DNA of 64,000 nucleotides from Rudanella lutea DSM 19387. Lineage in GTDB: Bacteria > Bacteroidota > Bacteroidia > Cytophagales > Spirosomataceae. This document shows, in pieces, positions 33,379 to 43,481 of this stretch. The position numbers and the translations under genes were made by a program. A model generated the notes under the pieces. That model made no database searches. It was not told the DNA's origin and saw nothing but the letters and a program-made list of their open reading frames with translations. Positions within the stretch are counted from its first letter, which is position 1, and the number at the start of each line of letters is the position of its first letter. Location: the NCBI RefSeq assembly GCF_000383955.1, contig NZ_KB913013.1:3801694-3865693 (forward strand), written 5' to 3'.

Positions 33379-33412
33379 AAATCCCCCTGCCGCGCGGCAG
33401 GGGGATTTTTTT
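33377..33412. terminator. Bidirectional terminator between lysC and porP
   Basis: Perfect 16 bp stem: 33377-33392 with 33395-33410 (AAAAATCCCCCTGCCG), with A and T tracts on either side serving both strands. Confidence 0.95.
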
Positions 33413-33415
33413 GTG

Positions 33416-34453
33416 TTAAAACTTCGGGCAGGCCAACTGAGGGTTCCGGCGCCGGTTGCGGGCTTTCCGGTTGTTCTCAATCGGATCGAAAAGATAGGAG
33501 ATCGAAATTTCGTGGGAGCCGCCACTCGCAAAACCGAGGGTCGAGATGGTAGCATCGTAGCTGTAGCCAACCGAGAATTTATCCTGTCGGAAACCCACCA
33601 GAAACGCCATGGCATCGTGGTTATTGATCCGTTGATCGTATTTCTTGAAGGGTAGCCCCCGGTAATAAGCCCCTACCGTGAGCGGAGAGTACGTGAAGTA
33701 AGCGCCTATGTCCAGCTGATCGTACTTACCCTGAAATTTATAGTGAACCACCGGGGAGAAACTGATTTCTCGCTCAGCCTCGTCGCCCAGCCCCGTGAAG
33801 CCCATCAGCGGAATACGCAAACCGGTATGAATACTTCCTTTGATGGGCAAGCGGCTGTTGTCGCCCGCAAAGAAGCCCTGGCTCGGGCGGTTGATGTGGT
33901 GGGCTGATACGCCGAGCCAAACCCAATCGGAGTAGTACAGGGCACCGGTCGAGAAATCGACGTACTTGTTGGGCCGGGCCGAACCGAGCAGGCCGGCGTC
34001 GGCGCTGGTGCTGCCATCAATGAACCCACGATTGCTGAACTGGTCGCCGAAGGTAAGACCAAAATACCCTACATTGCGGTTAACGTACGACGCCTGTAAG
34101 CCCAACCGCACGGCCGACACCTCGTTGATCTGAACCTGATACGCGTATTGCCCGGCAATCTCAGTCGAACGAATCTGGCCCTGTCCCTGATTGTCGCTGA
34201 TCAGCATGAGCCCCACACCACTATTAAACCGATCGATGTAATGATCAACGCCAACCATCGACGTTACGTAGTTTGCAACGGATGGCCACTGATTGCGGTA
34301 ATTAGCCGTTACACGGGGTGCCAGCGCTGATCCGGCAAAAGCGGGGTTAAGGTACAGCGGGGCCGCGTAGAACTGCGTGAATTGGGGATCTTGCGCCGAA
34401 CCAAGCTGGCTCAGGAGCAGGATAAACCCCAACAAAAGGAAACGTTTGGTCAT
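33416..34453 (-). CDS. PorP/SprF family type IX secretion membrane protein
   Basis: A 345-residue outer-membrane beta-barrel with signal peptide MTKRFLLLGFILLLSQLGSAQ. The mature start DPQFTQFYAAPLYLNPAFAG is diagnostic for the PorP/SprF family, and the end SHEISISYLFD fits. SprF-like proteins are needed for export or attachment of type-B CTD substrates such as SprB, and one such substrate is encoded divergently next door. The start is taken at the second of two close ATGs, which gives the standard signal peptide. Confidence 0.93.
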   Translation of the reverse strand: MTKRFLLLGFILLLSQLGSAQDPQFTQFYAAPLYLNPAFAGSALAPRVTANYRNQWPSVANYVTSMVGVDHYIDRFNSGVGLMLISDNQGQGQIRSTEIAGQYAYQVQINEVSAVRLGLQASYVNRNVGYFGLTFGDQFSNRGFIDGSTSADAGLLGSARPNKYVDFSTGALYYSDWVWLGVSAHHINRPSQGFFAGDNSRLPIKGSIHTGLRIPLMGFTGLGDEAEREISFSPVVHYKFQGKYDQLDIGAYFTYSPLTVGAYYRGLPFKKYDQRINNHDAMAFLVGFRQDKFSVGYSYDATISTLGFASGGSHEISISYLFDPIENNRKARNRRRNPQLACPKF

Positions 34454-34495
34454 AATGGTCATGGTCAGCGCAAAAAGCTTGCCGTTTCAATTAAA

Positions 34496-34511
34496 CGCTA
34501 ACTAATTAGCG
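34496..34511. promoter_or_regulatory. Palindrome in divergent T9SS intergenic region
   Basis: CGCTAA-CTAA-TTAGCG, 6 bp arms, about 45 bp upstream of the porP start. Possible operator; weak evidence. Confidence 0.25.
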
Positions 34512-34607
34512 CAAATTGCCCGCACCAATTTGGGAATGTTTATAAAATTACGCCTTTTTTGGGCGCACCGTGGCGGCAACGATGAGATAAAATTTTGCGG
34601 CCTGGTT

Positions 34608-34625
34608 TTCGTTAAAATTAACGAA
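34608..34625. promoter_or_regulatory. Palindrome TTCGTTAA-AA-TTAACGAA upstream of adhesin gene
   Basis: Exact 8 bp arms around a 2 bp centre, framed by GGCC on both sides (34599-34602, 34627-34630), 62 bp before the giant T9SS substrate gene. It looks like a dimeric-regulator site or a small cruciform. Confidence 0.35.
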
Positions 34626-34686
34626 CGGCCGCTGCATTAGTTATGGGAGAGGTGGTAGTATAGGTTTAGAGGATGACAGGTTATTT

Positions 34687-37600
34687 ATGCGCTACGCGTC
34701 TACATATTTTCGGTTTTTTGGTGTCTTGCTCTGTCTGCTGGGACTGAGCAGTTTGTGGCCCGTGTTGGGGCAGGGAACCCCACCCACGTCGTCGACGGGA
34801 ACCGGCAACGGATTACCGTCGGGTATCAGCATTCGGCGTCCGTGCGTGCAAACCGAAATCGGGTCGGGGGATAGCCAGTGCAAGGGCGAACCCACCACGT
34901 TTCGGGATGCTACGCCGGGCGTTGCTTCGTGGAAATGGGAGTTTGACAGTGCTCCCATCAGCGGCACCGCTACCCCCGGTGCGTCGACCTCGACCACGTC
35001 GTACAGTGTGGTACAATACGGCTATTCATCGCAAGGCTTAAAAACGGTTACTGTCACCCGTACCTTTTCAAATAGTGCCCTGCCCGCCCAAACCGAAACG
35101 TTTCAGATCAATATCGGCACCGCACCGCGTGAGTTTCAGAACTGGCGTACTGATACGACCATCTGTAAAGGGCAGGTGCTAACTTTAGATCCCTACCCCA
35201 ATGGAGCCCCTTCGGGCGTGACGTATGAGTGGGCTCCCAAAGGCGAAATCACCCAAACCATTAGCGTGACCGGCTCAGGCTGCTACTCGGTCGAGGTGAC
35301 GAATGCCTTTGGTTGTACAACCGAAAACCGGATTCAGGTACAAGTTTGCCCCGAACAGGCAGGCTCGCCCGGCGCCAAGTGGTATTTTGGTAATAATGCC
35401 GGTCTCGATTTTGCCGGTGGCGGTTCGCCTTCACCCATCGACGATGGTAAGCTCAGTACCATTGAGGGGGCTTCGTCTATTTCTGATGCCAAAGGCAACG
35501 TTTTGTTTTATACCGATGGGGTAAAAGTGTATGATGCCGACGGCAACGTGATGGGCGCGGTACAGTTTGACGCCAACGGAAAACTGGTGATCGACCCAAC
35601 AACTTCGAAGCCGGTTATCACTACGGCGGTTGCATCGCTGGGTGGCAGCCAGATTTCAACCCAATCGGCCCTGATTGTGCCGAAAGGCACTTGCCGGGGC
35701 TGCGAGTACCAGTACTATGTGTACACCACCGCCGAAATCAACGGGACCCGGCAGCTTACGTACAGCATTGTCGACATGCGCAAAAACGATGGCAAGGGAG
35801 CCATTGTCGAAACTAACCTGCCCGTAGCGGGCTCATCGACCACGGCACTGAGCACCGAACGTTCGGCAGGGGTGCAAAACGAGCAGGATTCAACCTATTG
35901 GGTGATCACCCGTGATTTTGGCGGTAGTACGTTTCGGATTACGCACATCACCCGGAATGCGGTGCCTGAGCAGAAAACGGTGGTGATCACACAAAGCCGG
36001 TCGCAGACACTGGCCGCTCAGGGCGAAGGGTACATCAAAATAGGCCCGGCCCCGCAGAGCACTACGGCGACCTCGGCCACGGGGACGTCGGGCACGGCCA
36101 CCAACCCCGGCAGTAATACGGCCGATGGGGTAGTGCGCCCGGTGGCCATGATTGTACCGGGCGTACCCGGCTCCAACACGGCGATTGCCAACAACATTGT
36201 GGAACTGTATAAATTCAATGATAAAACGGGTACGCTCGAATACGACCGAACTATCGACCTCGGGCCAGCCCCGCCCAGTGCGTACGGGGTCGAGTTTTCG
36301 CCCGATGGGAAAAGCCTGTACGTGACCCTCAAAGGCGACCCCGCCAGCGGCACGGCGGTGTCGTCGTATCTGCTCCGCTACGATCTGACCATTACCGATC
36401 CCGATCAGCTCACGGCCGCCCGATCCGAAGTGGCTACCAGCACTACCCAGCAGTTTGGAGCCTTGCAGATTGGCCCCGATGGACGGATTTACATGTCGAT
36501 ACCCGGCCAGTCGGAGCTGGGGGTAATCGAAAACCCCAACGCCAGCCTGCTCGACACGCTCCGGTTCAACCCGCGGGGGCAGTCGTTGGGTAGTAAAACG
36601 GGGCAGCTTGGACTGCCCAACCAGATTGCCAATTTCAGTCAGCCACCATCGAACGGGGCGGGACTGAGTCATGAGGGCGAATGTATCGGCGATACAACCC
36701 AGTTTACCATTGGGCCGTTCTGCCCCGATCTGAAAGAGCGTTATACCATTGATTTTGGCGACGGTACAACACCCTATTCCGGTACGGCTACCCAGGCGTC
36801 GCACAAGTACGCCCGACCCGGCAGTTACACGGCCACGTTAACTGTGGAAACGTTTCAGAAAGGGCCCAATAACACCTTTGGCCCCAGTTGTACGGTCGTT
36901 ACAGCTACCGACGCAGTCACCATTGCGTCAGTTCCGCAGAGCATCACCCTGAATGACCAGTTTGTGTGTCGGATGCCAATGTCGGCCACCTTGTCGATTG
37001 ATGTACAGGCCCAGAATTACGCCTGGGTGTATGCCAACCGGGTTGTTGGTAGGGGAAAAACGTTTGAGGCCACCCGAAACGGTACGTACATAGCCTTCGC
37101 GTTTAACGAAAGCCCCGAATGCTTTGTCCGCGATGACGCCAATGTGCTCTTTACCCGGCCTAACGAACCGTTTACGCTGGCACCTGAGCCTATACTCTGC
37201 CAGGGTAGCAGTACAACGGTAGGCTTTTCTGCTATTGCTCCTTCGTATAACTCGTTTAACTGGAGTAATGGGCAAACGACCAGAACCGCAACCGTTAATG
37301 CGGCCGGTGTGTATTCGGTAACGGCTACCTACAGGAATCCAAACTCGCTACCGAATGCAGCTGATTTGTGTACCAATACGGCGTCGGTTACGGTGACTGA
37401 GCGCCAAAATCCACGGCTGACAGCCTCGACCGTTAATCCCAGTAGCTGCACCATCCTGAACGGTAGTATTCTGGTATCGCCCCAAAGCTCGGGTACGTTT
37501 ACGTATGCCTGGGCAGGAAACAACCAGCCCTTACCGACCACCGGCAACTCATTGTCGGCTCTGGGCGAAGGCACGTACACCGTTCGGGTCACCGACCAGT

Positions 37601-38610
37601 TATCATGCTCCTCGACGTCCAACTACACCCTGCGTTCGCCGGTTAATACGCTGGCAATAACCCCCGTTCCGCGCGATCAGCTTTGTTCAAGGCCGGGCAG
37701 TGGCACCATTAGTCTGAATGCAACGGGCGGTACTCCCGCCTTGTACGTCTGGCGCGACGGAGCCAACGCCATCGTGGGTAATGCCTCCATACTGACGGGT
37801 ATCAACAGCGGTACGTACACGGTGCAGGTGAGCGACGTAAACGGGTGCAGTGCCACGGCCTCCACGCGGGTCGGCCTCGACCCCACGGGCTTTGCTGATT
37901 TGGGACCTCCGCAGGACAAATGCGCCGGTGACCCGGCTTTGCTACAACCCGTCAGTTCAACCGTTGCCAACAACCAGTATCAGTGGAGTAATGGCCTCAC
38001 TTCACCGACCATCAGCGTTACGGCGCCCGGCACGTACTCGGTACGGGTGAGCAACCCCAACGGATGTACAGGTACGGCAAGTGTGCAGATCACCGACCGG
38101 CCCGCACCTGCCATTCAGCTGGCTCCGCAGTACCGGTTCTGTGTGGGCGATGGGGGTTCTACTACGTTGGTGGCTGGTGGCCCCGCGAGTGCTTCGTTTG
38201 TGTGGGGTGGCGCGGGTGGTCCGGGCCGCACATTGCGCGTGAGTACAGTAGGCAGGTACACGGTGCAGGCCACCGATCCATCGGGTTGTACGGCCGTAGC
38301 GTCGACGCAGGTCGTCGATTATTGCGAGCCGAGGGTTTTCACGCCCGAAGCATTTACGCCCAATGGCGACGGCCTGAATGACCAATTCGACGTGTACAGT
38401 GCCTATACGTCGGGGTTTGAAATCAAGATATTCAACCGGTGGGGTGAGGTGATCTTTGCCAGCGACAGTCCTGAGGTCAAGTGGGATGGTACGTATCGGG
38501 GTGAGGTGTACCCACCCATGATGTACGCTTACGTGATTACGTACGGCAGTCAGTACGACCCGCAATTGCCGCGTGTAGTTCGGCGTGGATCGGTGCTGCT
38601 GATTCGGTAA
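34687..38610 (+). CDS. Giant T9SS type-B substrate (gliding-motility-associated C-terminal domain)
   Basis: A 1307-residue secreted protein. It has a signal peptide (1-29), a PKD-like domain (about 58-130), an Ig-like block, a propeller-like region from about 230 ([28 protein letters not shown]) to 640, a PKD domain at about 665-720 ([12 protein letters not shown]), several SprB-like Ig repeats ([25 protein letters not shown]), and a type-B C-terminal sorting domain from about 1214 ([39 protein letters not shown]). It is exported by the type IX system and probably acts as a surface adhesin. The PorP/SprF gene is divergent next to it. Confidence 0.93.
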   Translation: MRYASTYFRFFGVLLCLLGLSSLWPVLGQGTPPTSSTGTGNGLPSGISIRRPCVQTEIGSGDSQCKGEPTTFRDATPGVASWKWEFDSAPISGTATPGASTSTTSYSVVQYGYSSQGLKTVTVTRTFSNSALPAQTETFQINIGTAPREFQNWRTDTTICKGQVLTLDPYPNGAPSGVTYEWAPKGEITQTISVTGSGCYSVEVTNAFGCTTENRIQVQVCPEQAGSPGAKWYFGNNAGLDFAGGGSPSPIDDGKLSTIEGASSISDAKGNVLFYTDGVKVYDADGNVMGAVQFDANGKLVIDPTTSKPVITTAVASLGGSQISTQSALIVPKGTCRGCEYQYYVYTTAEINGTRQLTYSIVDMRKNDGKGAIVETNLPVAGSSTTALSTERSAGVQNEQDSTYWVITRDFGGSTFRITHITRNAVPEQKTVVITQSRSQTLAAQGEGYIKIGPAPQSTTATSATGTSGTATNPGSNTADGVVRPVAMIVPGVPGSNTAIANNIVELYKFNDKTGTLEYDRTIDLGPAPPSAYGVEFSPDGKSLYVTLKGDPASGTAVSSYLLRYDLTITDPDQLTAARSEVATSTTQQFGALQIGPDGRIYMSIPGQSELGVIENPNASLLDTLRFNPRGQSLGSKTGQLGLPNQIANFSQPPSNGAGLSHEGECIGDTTQFTIGPFCPDLKERYTIDFGDGTTPYSGTATQASHKYARPGSYTATLTVETFQKGPNNTFGPSCTVVTATDAVTIASVPQSITLNDQFVCRMPMSATLSIDVQAQNYAWVYANRVVGRGKTFEATRNGTYIAFAFNESPECFVRDDANVLFTRPNEPFTLAPEPILCQGSSTTVGFSAIAPSYNSFNWSNGQTTRTATVNAAGVYSVTATYRNPNSLPNAADLCTNTASVTVTERQNPRLTASTVNPSSCTILNGSILVSPQSSGTFTYAWAGNNQPLPTTGNSLSALGEGTYTVRVTDQLSCSSTSNYTLRSPVNTLAITPVPRDQLCSRPGSGTISLNATGGTPALYVWRDGANAIVGNASILTGINSGTYTVQVSDVNGCSATASTRVGLDPTGFADLGPPQDKCAGDPALLQPVSSTVANNQYQWSNGLTSPTISVTAPGTYSVRVSNPNGCTGTASVQITDRPAPAIQLAPQYRFCVGDGGSTTLVAGGPASASFVWGGAGGPGRTLRVSTVGRYTVQATDPSGCTAVASTQVVDYCEPRVFTPEAFTPNGDGLNDQFDVYSAYTSGFEIKIFNRWGEVIFASDSPEVKWDGTYRGEVYPPMMYAYVITYGSQYDPQLPRVVRRGSVLLIR

Positions 38611-38671
38611 AAAACCGGTGTAACGGGCCGTATTCATCCGGTTTACACGCCCATTTCTCCCGAAAATTTCG

Positions 38672-38679
38672 TAAATTTG
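38672..38679 (+). promoter_or_regulatory. Candidate ruvB -7 element TAAATTTG inside terminator arm
   Basis: Exact TAnnTTTG match. The predicted transcription start (about 38684) falls within the left arm of the hairpin at 38679-38707, so ruvB transcripts starting here could not form the full hairpin. Confidence 0.45.
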
Positions 38680-38714
38680 AAGAGGTAGCCTCAACGGTTG
38701 CCTCTTCTTTTTTT
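38679..38714 (+). terminator. Terminator of adhesin gene abutting ruvB start
   Basis: GAAGAGG (38679-38685) and CCTCTTC (38701-38707) with inner GCC/GGT pairing, then a T run to 38714, only 3 bp before the ruvB ATG. Confidence 0.8.
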
Positions 38715-38717
38715 GCT

Positions 38718-39746
38718 ATGCGGAAAGACTTTTTAAGCGGAACAACCGACGGAATGACCGCCACCGACAAAGAGATCGAACGGGCACTTCGGCCGTTGTC
38801 GTTTGGTGATTTTACAGGGCAGGCCAAGGTGCTGGCCAACCTCTCGGTGTTTGTGCAGGCGGCTAAGCAGCGGGGCGATGCCCTCGACCATGTGCTGCTC
38901 CACGGGCCTCCGGGTTTGGGTAAAACCACCCTGTCGCACATTGTGGCCAACGAGTTGGAGGCCAATATCAAAATGACGTCGGGGCCCGTACTCGACAAGC
39001 CGAGCGATCTGGCGGGTCTGCTCACCAATTTGCAGCCCAACGACGTACTCTTCATCGATGAGATTCACCGGCTCAACCCTATTGTGGAAGAGTACCTGTA
39101 TTCGGCGATGGAAGATTACAAAATTGACATCATGCTCGATTCGGGTCCTAATGCCCGTACTGTGCAGATCAAGCTGAATCCGTTTACACTCATCGGAGCC
39201 ACCACTCGGGCGGGTATGCTCACGTCGCCCCTGCGGGCTCGCTTTGGGATTAGCTGCCGGTTGGAGTATTACGACGCCAAGCTACTGACATCCATTGTAC
39301 AGCGCTCATCGGCTATTCTGGGGACGCCCATCAACGAGCAGGGAGCATTTGAGATTGCCCGCCGGAGTCGGGGAACCCCACGGATTGCCAACAACCTGCT
39401 GCGCCGTACCCGCGACTTTGCGCAGGTGAAAGGCAATGGTACCATCACCGTTGATATCGCCGAGATGGCCCTGAGTGCGCTCGATGTGGATCAGAATGGT
39501 CTCGATGATATGGATAACCGTATTCTGTCGACCATTATTGATAAGTTTAAGGGCGGCCCCGTCGGAATCACCACCATTGCCACCGCCTGTGGCGAAGAAT
39601 CCGAAACGATTGAAGAGGTTTACGAGCCGTTTCTGATTCAGGAAGGGTATTTGAAGCGGACTTCCCGCGGGCGCGAAGCCACCGAGAAAGCCTACATCCA
39701 CCTCGGTGTAGTGCCGACGTACAAGACGGGTGAGTTGTTTGGATAA
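38718..39746 (+). CDS. ruvB: Holliday junction ATP-dependent helicase RuvB
   Basis: Hexameric AAA+ motor that drives branch migration with RuvA. The 342-residue protein has [12 protein letters not shown], Walker [19 protein letters not shown], Walker [23 protein letters not shown], sensor [18 protein letters not shown], and the C-terminal winged helix ([20 protein letters not shown]). Full length and typical. Its start is packed against the terminator of the upstream gene. Confidence 0.97.
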   Translation: MRKDFLSGTTDGMTATDKEIERALRPLSFGDFTGQAKVLANLSVFVQAAKQRGDALDHVLLHGPPGLGKTTLSHIVANELEANIKMTSGPVLDKPSDLAGLLTNLQPNDVLFIDEIHRLNPIVEEYLYSAMEDYKIDIMLDSGPNARTVQIKLNPFTLIGATTRAGMLTSPLRARFGISCRLEYYDAKLLTSIVQRSSAILGTPINEQGAFEIARRSRGTPRIANNLLRRTRDFAQVKGNGTITVDIAEMALSALDVDQNGLDDMDNRILSTIIDKFKGGPVGITTIATACGEESETIEEVYEPFLIQEGYLKRTSRGREATEKAYIHLGVVPTYKTGELFG

Positions 39747-39769
39747 GCCGCCAAGCCCATATTAAAACA

Positions 39770-39805
39770 AAAAAGCCCTTCCAGATGACTCTGGAAGGGC
39801 TTTTT
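39770..39805. terminator. Bidirectional terminator between ruvB and ArsR gene
   Basis: Perfect 16 bp stem, 39770-39785 with 39790-39805 (AAAAAGCCCTTCCAGA), loop TGAC, with A and T tracts for both strands. Confidence 0.95.
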
Positions 39806-39819
39806 GCGTAGCTAACGTA

Positions 39820-40128
39820 TTAGCTCAATACTTTGCTTTTGTAGATGCAGGTAATCACTTCTGACATAGCGTTGTCTACCAGAAAGTAGTAGATGTTTTT
39901 GCCGCTGCGCCGGATATCAAGGATTCCCTTGTCGCGCATGTTAATCAGGTGGTGTGAGATCAAAGACTGCTCAGCGTTCAGGTTCTTGTAGATAGTTGAA
40001 ACATTCAACTCACGGTGCTCATCCAGCATCTGAATGATCTTAATTCGCAAGGGGTGCGCGACCGCCTTTAGCACGTAGGCTGCTCGCTCTACACGCTTTT
40101 CATCTTCCATGTTATTCGTGGTTATCAT
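39820..40128 (-). CDS. ArsR family transcriptional regulator
   Basis: A 102-residue winged-helix repressor: AAYVLKAVAHPLRIKIIQML, then the recognition region NLNAEQSLISHHLINMRDKGIL and the wing DIRRSGKNIYYFLVD. It lacks the ELCVCDL metal motif of ArsR/SmtB sensors, so it probably responds to something other than thiolate-bound metal. A second ATG at 40110 (MEDEKRVERA) is an alternative start. The AT-rich upstream region has two similar palindromes that could be its operators. Confidence 0.9.
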   Translation of the reverse strand: MITTNNMEDEKRVERAAYVLKAVAHPLRIKIIQMLDEHRELNVSTIYKNLNAEQSLISHHLINMRDKGILDIRRSGKNIYYFLVDNAMSEVITCIYKSKVLS

Positions 40129-40268
40129 ATGGGGTTATTAAAAAAGTACTGCACTAATGCCACTAAAATTAAGCAAAGATCAGTTACTAAACAACTTATA
40201 AGCAATTGATCATAAAGGATTTTTATTGTCTGGTCTAAGTAATTTTGCGGTAAGTTAAAATTCTAAGC

Positions 40269-40288
40269 ATGTTACTCAATGGTAACAT
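40269..40288. promoter_or_regulatory. Candidate operator ATGTTAC-N6-GTAACAT
   Basis: Perfect 7 bp arms with a 6 bp spacer, about 140 bp upstream of the ArsR-type gene. A second, less perfect copy of the same half-sites lies about 110 bp further on. Confidence 0.35.
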
Positions 40289-40702
40289 CTATAAATTTTG
40301 TAAATAAACCGTTTACCAGGACTCTTTGCTTTAGAACACGTAATGATACCATAACTGTTCCGGTTGTTTGTTGGACGGAAATATGTTCACGAAGTAACAT
40401 AACGGCACTGAAAATATTAACAATTGGTCCTATGCTATCTGTTAATAGGTAGCTAAAATGTGAATCCCTCCGGCTAATTGTAAAAATTGACGGTTAGTCT
40501 TGCTCTCATTCGTGAAAAACGCGCCGGTGCAAAAAGGATATTCCGCAAAGAAAATAGTCCGGCTTGGTCCGAAAAATACCCTCTTCGGGGGATTGCGCTC
40601 CCTGCGTCCCCAAGCGACCTTTGGCGCTACCAACTGGCTTTCCGATTATAGCACACCTTACAAAACAGTTGACCTACCCAAGTACGGCTGGGTCTAAAAT
40701 AC

Positions 40703-40737
40703 AAAAGCCTCTCCCCGCATGTTGTTCGGGGAGAGGC
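40703..40737 (-). terminator. Terminator after der
   Basis: On the minus strand GCCTCTCCCCG-type arms (40727-40737 and 40707-40717) form a perfect 11 bp stem with a 9 nt loop, followed by T residues (AAAA at 40703-40706 on the plus strand). Confidence 0.85.
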
Positions 40738-40754
40738 CAAAGAATACCTGAAGC

Positions 40755-42062
40755 TTACTTCTGCCGGAAGAAAATCGTAATCGGGACCCCATCGAACCCG
40801 AAATGCTCGCGGAGTTTGTTTTCCAGATAGCGCTCGTACGGTTCTTTGATGTACTGAGGCAGGTTGCAGAAAAAGACAAACGTAGGCGAGGGGGTAGGCA
40901 GCTGAATCATATACTTGATCTTAATGTGCTTACCCTTGGTAGCCGGTGGAGGGTACTTCTCAATCTCGGGCTGCATCACCTCATTCAGTTTCGAGGTGGT
41001 AATTTTCTTGTGTTTGTTTTCGTACACCTCCATCGCCTTTTCCATCACCTGAAAAATGCGCTGCTTCTCGTGTACCGACGCAAACAGAATCGGCAGGTAA
41101 TCGATCGGGGCCAGCCGCCGAATCATCTCCTTACGCCAGATGTCGGCCGTTTTGTGGTCTTTCTCGACAGCATCCCATTTGTTGACCATCAGCACCACGC
41201 CTTTTTTGGCTTTCACGGCCTGCCCAATAATGTTCAGGTCCTGCGCTTCGAGGCCGCGTGTGGCATCAAGCATGGCAATGCAGATGTCGGAGGCCTCCAT
41301 CGCTTTAAGCGTCCTCAGAATCGAATAAAACTCGATGTTGTCGTTGACGCGGGCTTTCCGGCGCAGACCGGCCGTATCGGTCAGAATAAAGTCTTTACCG
41401 AAGGCTTTGTAGCGGGTGTCGATGGCGTCGCGGGTGGTGCCGGCGATATCAGTCACGATACTACGCTCCTTGCCCAGCAGTACGTTCAGAAACGACGACT
41501 TACCCACGTTGGGCCGACCAATGATGGCGATCCGGGGAACCCCCGCGTTGGGGTCTTCGGGGTCTTCGGTCTGGAAATGTTTAATCACCTCGTCGAGCAG
41601 GTCGCCGGTACCGGTACCGGTTTGCGACGAAATGGGGTAGGGGTCGCCAAGGCCCAGGGCGTAAAACTCGGCCGAAGCCTGCATGCGGTCGGCGGTTTCG
41701 GCTTTGTTGGCCACCACAAATACGGGCTTCTTAGAGCGCCGGAGAATGTTGGCAAAGTCCTGATCGAGCCCGGTCAGGCCCGTCATCGAATCGACCATGA
41801 ACAAAACGACCGTAGCTTCTTCGATTGCAATTTCGACCTGCTCACGGATCGCGCCTTCAAATACGTCTTCGGAGCCTACTACATAACCGCCCGTATCGAT
41901 CACGGTAAACCGTTTGTCGGTCCACTCGGCGTATCCGTAGTGCCGGTCGCGGGTTACGCCCGGCTGATTGTCCATAATGGCCTGCCGCTGCTCGGTCAGG
42001 CGGTTAAAAAACGTTGATTTACCCACGTTTGGGCGACCAACTATTGCAACAATGTTTGCCAT
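40755..42062 (-). CDS. der: Ribosome biogenesis GTPase Der
   Basis: A 435-residue protein with two tandem G domains and a C-terminal KH-like domain; required for 50S subunit maturation. First P-loop GRPNVGKST (9-17) with DTGGY and NKAE; second P-loop GRPNVGKSS (182-190) with DTAGLRRK and NKWD. The C-terminus has [20 protein letters not shown] and ends near [13 protein letters not shown], which is complete. It is followed by a strong terminator, and the era gene lies upstream on the same strand, separated by a palindrome. Confidence 0.97.
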   Translation of the reverse strand: MANIVAIVGRPNVGKSTFFNRLTEQRQAIMDNQPGVTRDRHYGYAEWTDKRFTVIDTGGYVVGSEDVFEGAIREQVEIAIEEATVVLFMVDSMTGLTGLDQDFANILRRSKKPVFVVANKAETADRMQASAEFYALGLGDPYPISSQTGTGTGDLLDEVIKHFQTEDPEDPNAGVPRIAIIGRPNVGKSSFLNVLLGKERSIVTDIAGTTRDAIDTRYKAFGKDFILTDTAGLRRKARVNDNIEFYSILRTLKAMEASDICIAMLDATRGLEAQDLNIIGQAVKAKKGVVLMVNKWDAVEKDHKTADIWRKEMIRRLAPIDYLPILFASVHEKQRIFQVMEKAMEVYENKHKKITTSKLNEVMQPEIEKYPPPATKGKHIKIKYMIQLPTPSPTFVFFCNLPQYIKEPYERYLENKLREHFGFDGVPITIFFRQK

Positions 42063-42072
42063 TTTCAGGGAT

Positions 42073-42160
42073 CAGTGAACAACGAACAACGAACAGTAAC
42101 CAGCTCCGTAAACGGCTTATTGATTGCTGTTCGTTGTCAGTTGTTCGTTGTTAACTGTTA
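42073..42160 (-). repeat. Heptamer-based palindrome between era and der
   Basis: Left arm 42073-42100 contains AACAACG-AACAACG-AACAGTA. Right arm 42126-42160 is the complement of AACAGTT-AACAACG-AACAACT-GACAACG-AACAGC. The era stop codon (42158-42160) is part of the arm. Confidence 0.88.
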
Positions 42161-43225
42161 TTCATCATACCCAAACCGCTTGAGCATACGCTCTTTGTTG
42201 CGCCAGTCGGGTTCTACCTTGATGAATGTTTCGAGAAATACCTTTTTGTTGAAAAACTGTTCGAGTTCTTCGCGAGCCATAATGCCCGTTTTCTTGATCA
42301 TCTTACCGCCTTCGCCCAGCAGAATGGCCCGTTGGGTGGGGCGCTCAACCAGAATTTCGGCAGAAATCACAATCATGTCGTCGCGCTCTTTGAAGCCGGT
42401 AATGACAACTTCGGAGCTGTACGGCACTTCTTTTTTGTAATTGAGGAAAATCTTTTCCCGGATGATCTCCGAAGCAAAAAAACGCTCGGGCTTATCGGTT
42501 AGTTCGTCGCCGGGGAAATAGGGCGGGTGGTGCGGCAACCGGCTGATGATCCCGTCGAAGAGTTTATCAATGTTAACGGCGTTGAGGGCCGAGATAGGCA
42601 GCACCTCGGCCGCCCCAAAATGCCCCTGCCAGTAGGCAAGTTTTTCTTCAACCTGCTCAGGCGTTGCCAGGTCAATTTTGTTGACCAGCAGAATGACCGG
42701 AGCCTCGGCATGTTGCAGTCGGCGCAGTACGTCGTCTTCGTCGTGCTTCTCGAAAATATCGGTAACGAACAGAATCACGTCGGCATCTTCGAGTGAACCC
42801 CGCACAAAGCTCATCATGGATTCGTGCAGTTTGTACAGCGGCTTAATGATACCGGGCGTGTCGGAGTAGACCAGCTGAAACGGTTCGTCGTTGTGAGTAC
42901 CGTTCAGAATTCCCATGATCCGGTGGCGGGTGGTTTGGGCCTTCGAGGTGATAATCGAGAGCCGTTCGCCAACCAGCTGATTCATGAGTGTCGACTTGCC
43001 CACGTTGGGTTTGCCCACAATACTCACAAACCCTGCGCGGCCGGGGTACTCGGTAGCGGGGGTAGTGGAGATGGGTGCAAGCGCATCATCGGAAAATGTA
43101 TCGTCGGCAGCAGAATCGAGCGACGGAGAAGCGGGTGCCGACGTGCCCGATGGCGTACTGTCGGCTTGTGCGGGGTCGGGCACGTCGGCACCCGCCAAAT
43201 TTTTTTTGTTTTTAGGTGATCCCAT
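42158..43225 (-). CDS. era: GTPase Era with N-terminal extension
   Basis: A 355-residue GTPase that binds the 3' end of 16S rRNA and assists 30S assembly. P-loop GKPNVGKST is at 71-79, then DTPGI, NKID, and a C-terminal KH domain (EQFFNKKVFLETFIKVEPDWR). Residues 1-63 are an Ala/Pro/Ser/Asp-rich extension absent from ordinary Era (about 300 residues). No internal Met offers a shorter start, so the extension is probably real. A hairpin with a T run in the leader may attenuate its expression. Confidence 0.95.
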   Translation of the reverse strand: MGSPKNKKNLAGADVPDPAQADSTPSGTSAPASPSLDSAADDTFSDDALAPISTTPATEYPGRAGFVSIVGKPNVGKSTLMNQLVGERLSIITSKAQTTRHRIMGILNGTHNDEPFQLVYSDTPGIIKPLYKLHESMMSFVRGSLEDADVILFVTDIFEKHDEDDVLRRLQHAEAPVILLVNKIDLATPEQVEEKLAYWQGHFGAAEVLPISALNAVNIDKLFDGIISRLPHHPPYFPGDELTDKPERFFASEIIREKIFLNYKKEVPYSSEVVITGFKERDDMIVISAEILVERPTQRAILLGEGGKMIKKTGIMAREELEQFFNKKVFLETFIKVEPDWRNKERMLKRFGYDE

Positions 43226-43253
43226 ATAGTGTTGATAACCAATGGCTACAGAA

Positions 43254-43289
43254 AAAAAGTCCCCTCCGGCAGAACAATATGCGGAGGGG
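43254..43289 (-). terminator. Hairpin plus T run in the era leader
   Basis: On the minus strand CCCCTCCG (43289-43282) pairs with CGGAGGGG (43268-43261) and is followed by AC and seven T (43258-43252 area). It lies between the predicted era promoter and the era ATG, so it is a candidate attenuator. Confidence 0.55.
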
Positions 43290-43305
43290 CTTCGTTATTT
43301 TTTTA

Positions 43306-43313
43306 CAAAGGTA
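43306..43313 (-). promoter_or_regulatory. Candidate era -7 element TACCTTTG
   Basis: Matches TAnnTTTG on the minus strand. It is back to back with the tRNA promoter. No clear -33 box. Confidence 0.4.
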
Positions 43314-43314
43314 G

Positions 43315-43345
43315 TTTGATTTTCCCGAAAGACCTACTACTTTTG
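43315..43345 (+). promoter_or_regulatory. tRNA-fMet promoter, TTTG-N19-TACTTTTG
   Basis: TTTG 43315-43318 and TACTTTTG 43338-43345 are a full consensus match. Start predicted near 43350, 8 nt before the mature tRNA. Confidence 0.8.
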
Positions 43346-43357
43346 TACTCCCAACAG

Positions 43358-43430
<73 letters not shown>

Positions 43431-43436
43431 CTAAGC

Positions 43437-43466
43437 AAGAGGCCACTAAATTTAGTGGCCTCTTTT
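43437..43466 (+). terminator. Terminator after tRNA-fMet
   Basis: AAGAGGCCACTAAA (43437-43450) is directly followed by its complement TTTAGTGGCCTCTT (43451-43464) and more T. A perfect 14 bp palindrome. Confidence 0.9.
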
Positions 43467-43481
43467 GTTTTCTCAACAGGT

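Larger units (their letters stand above)
40129..40754. other. 626 bp AT-rich intergenic region
   Basis: No convincing gene. The first 370 bp are about two-thirds AT, in sharp contrast to the rest of the window. It holds ATGTTAC-N6-GTAACAT (40269-40288) and a related ATGTTC...GTAACAT (about 40383-40400). The last part holds the der terminator. An open frame of 65 codons at 40500 has no recognisable features. Confidence 0.7.

Noticed and set aside
40500-40697. 65-codon ORF in the AT-rich intergenic region
   Set aside because: No promoter, domain or known relative; composition changes in the middle; an equally long frame runs on the opposite strand.
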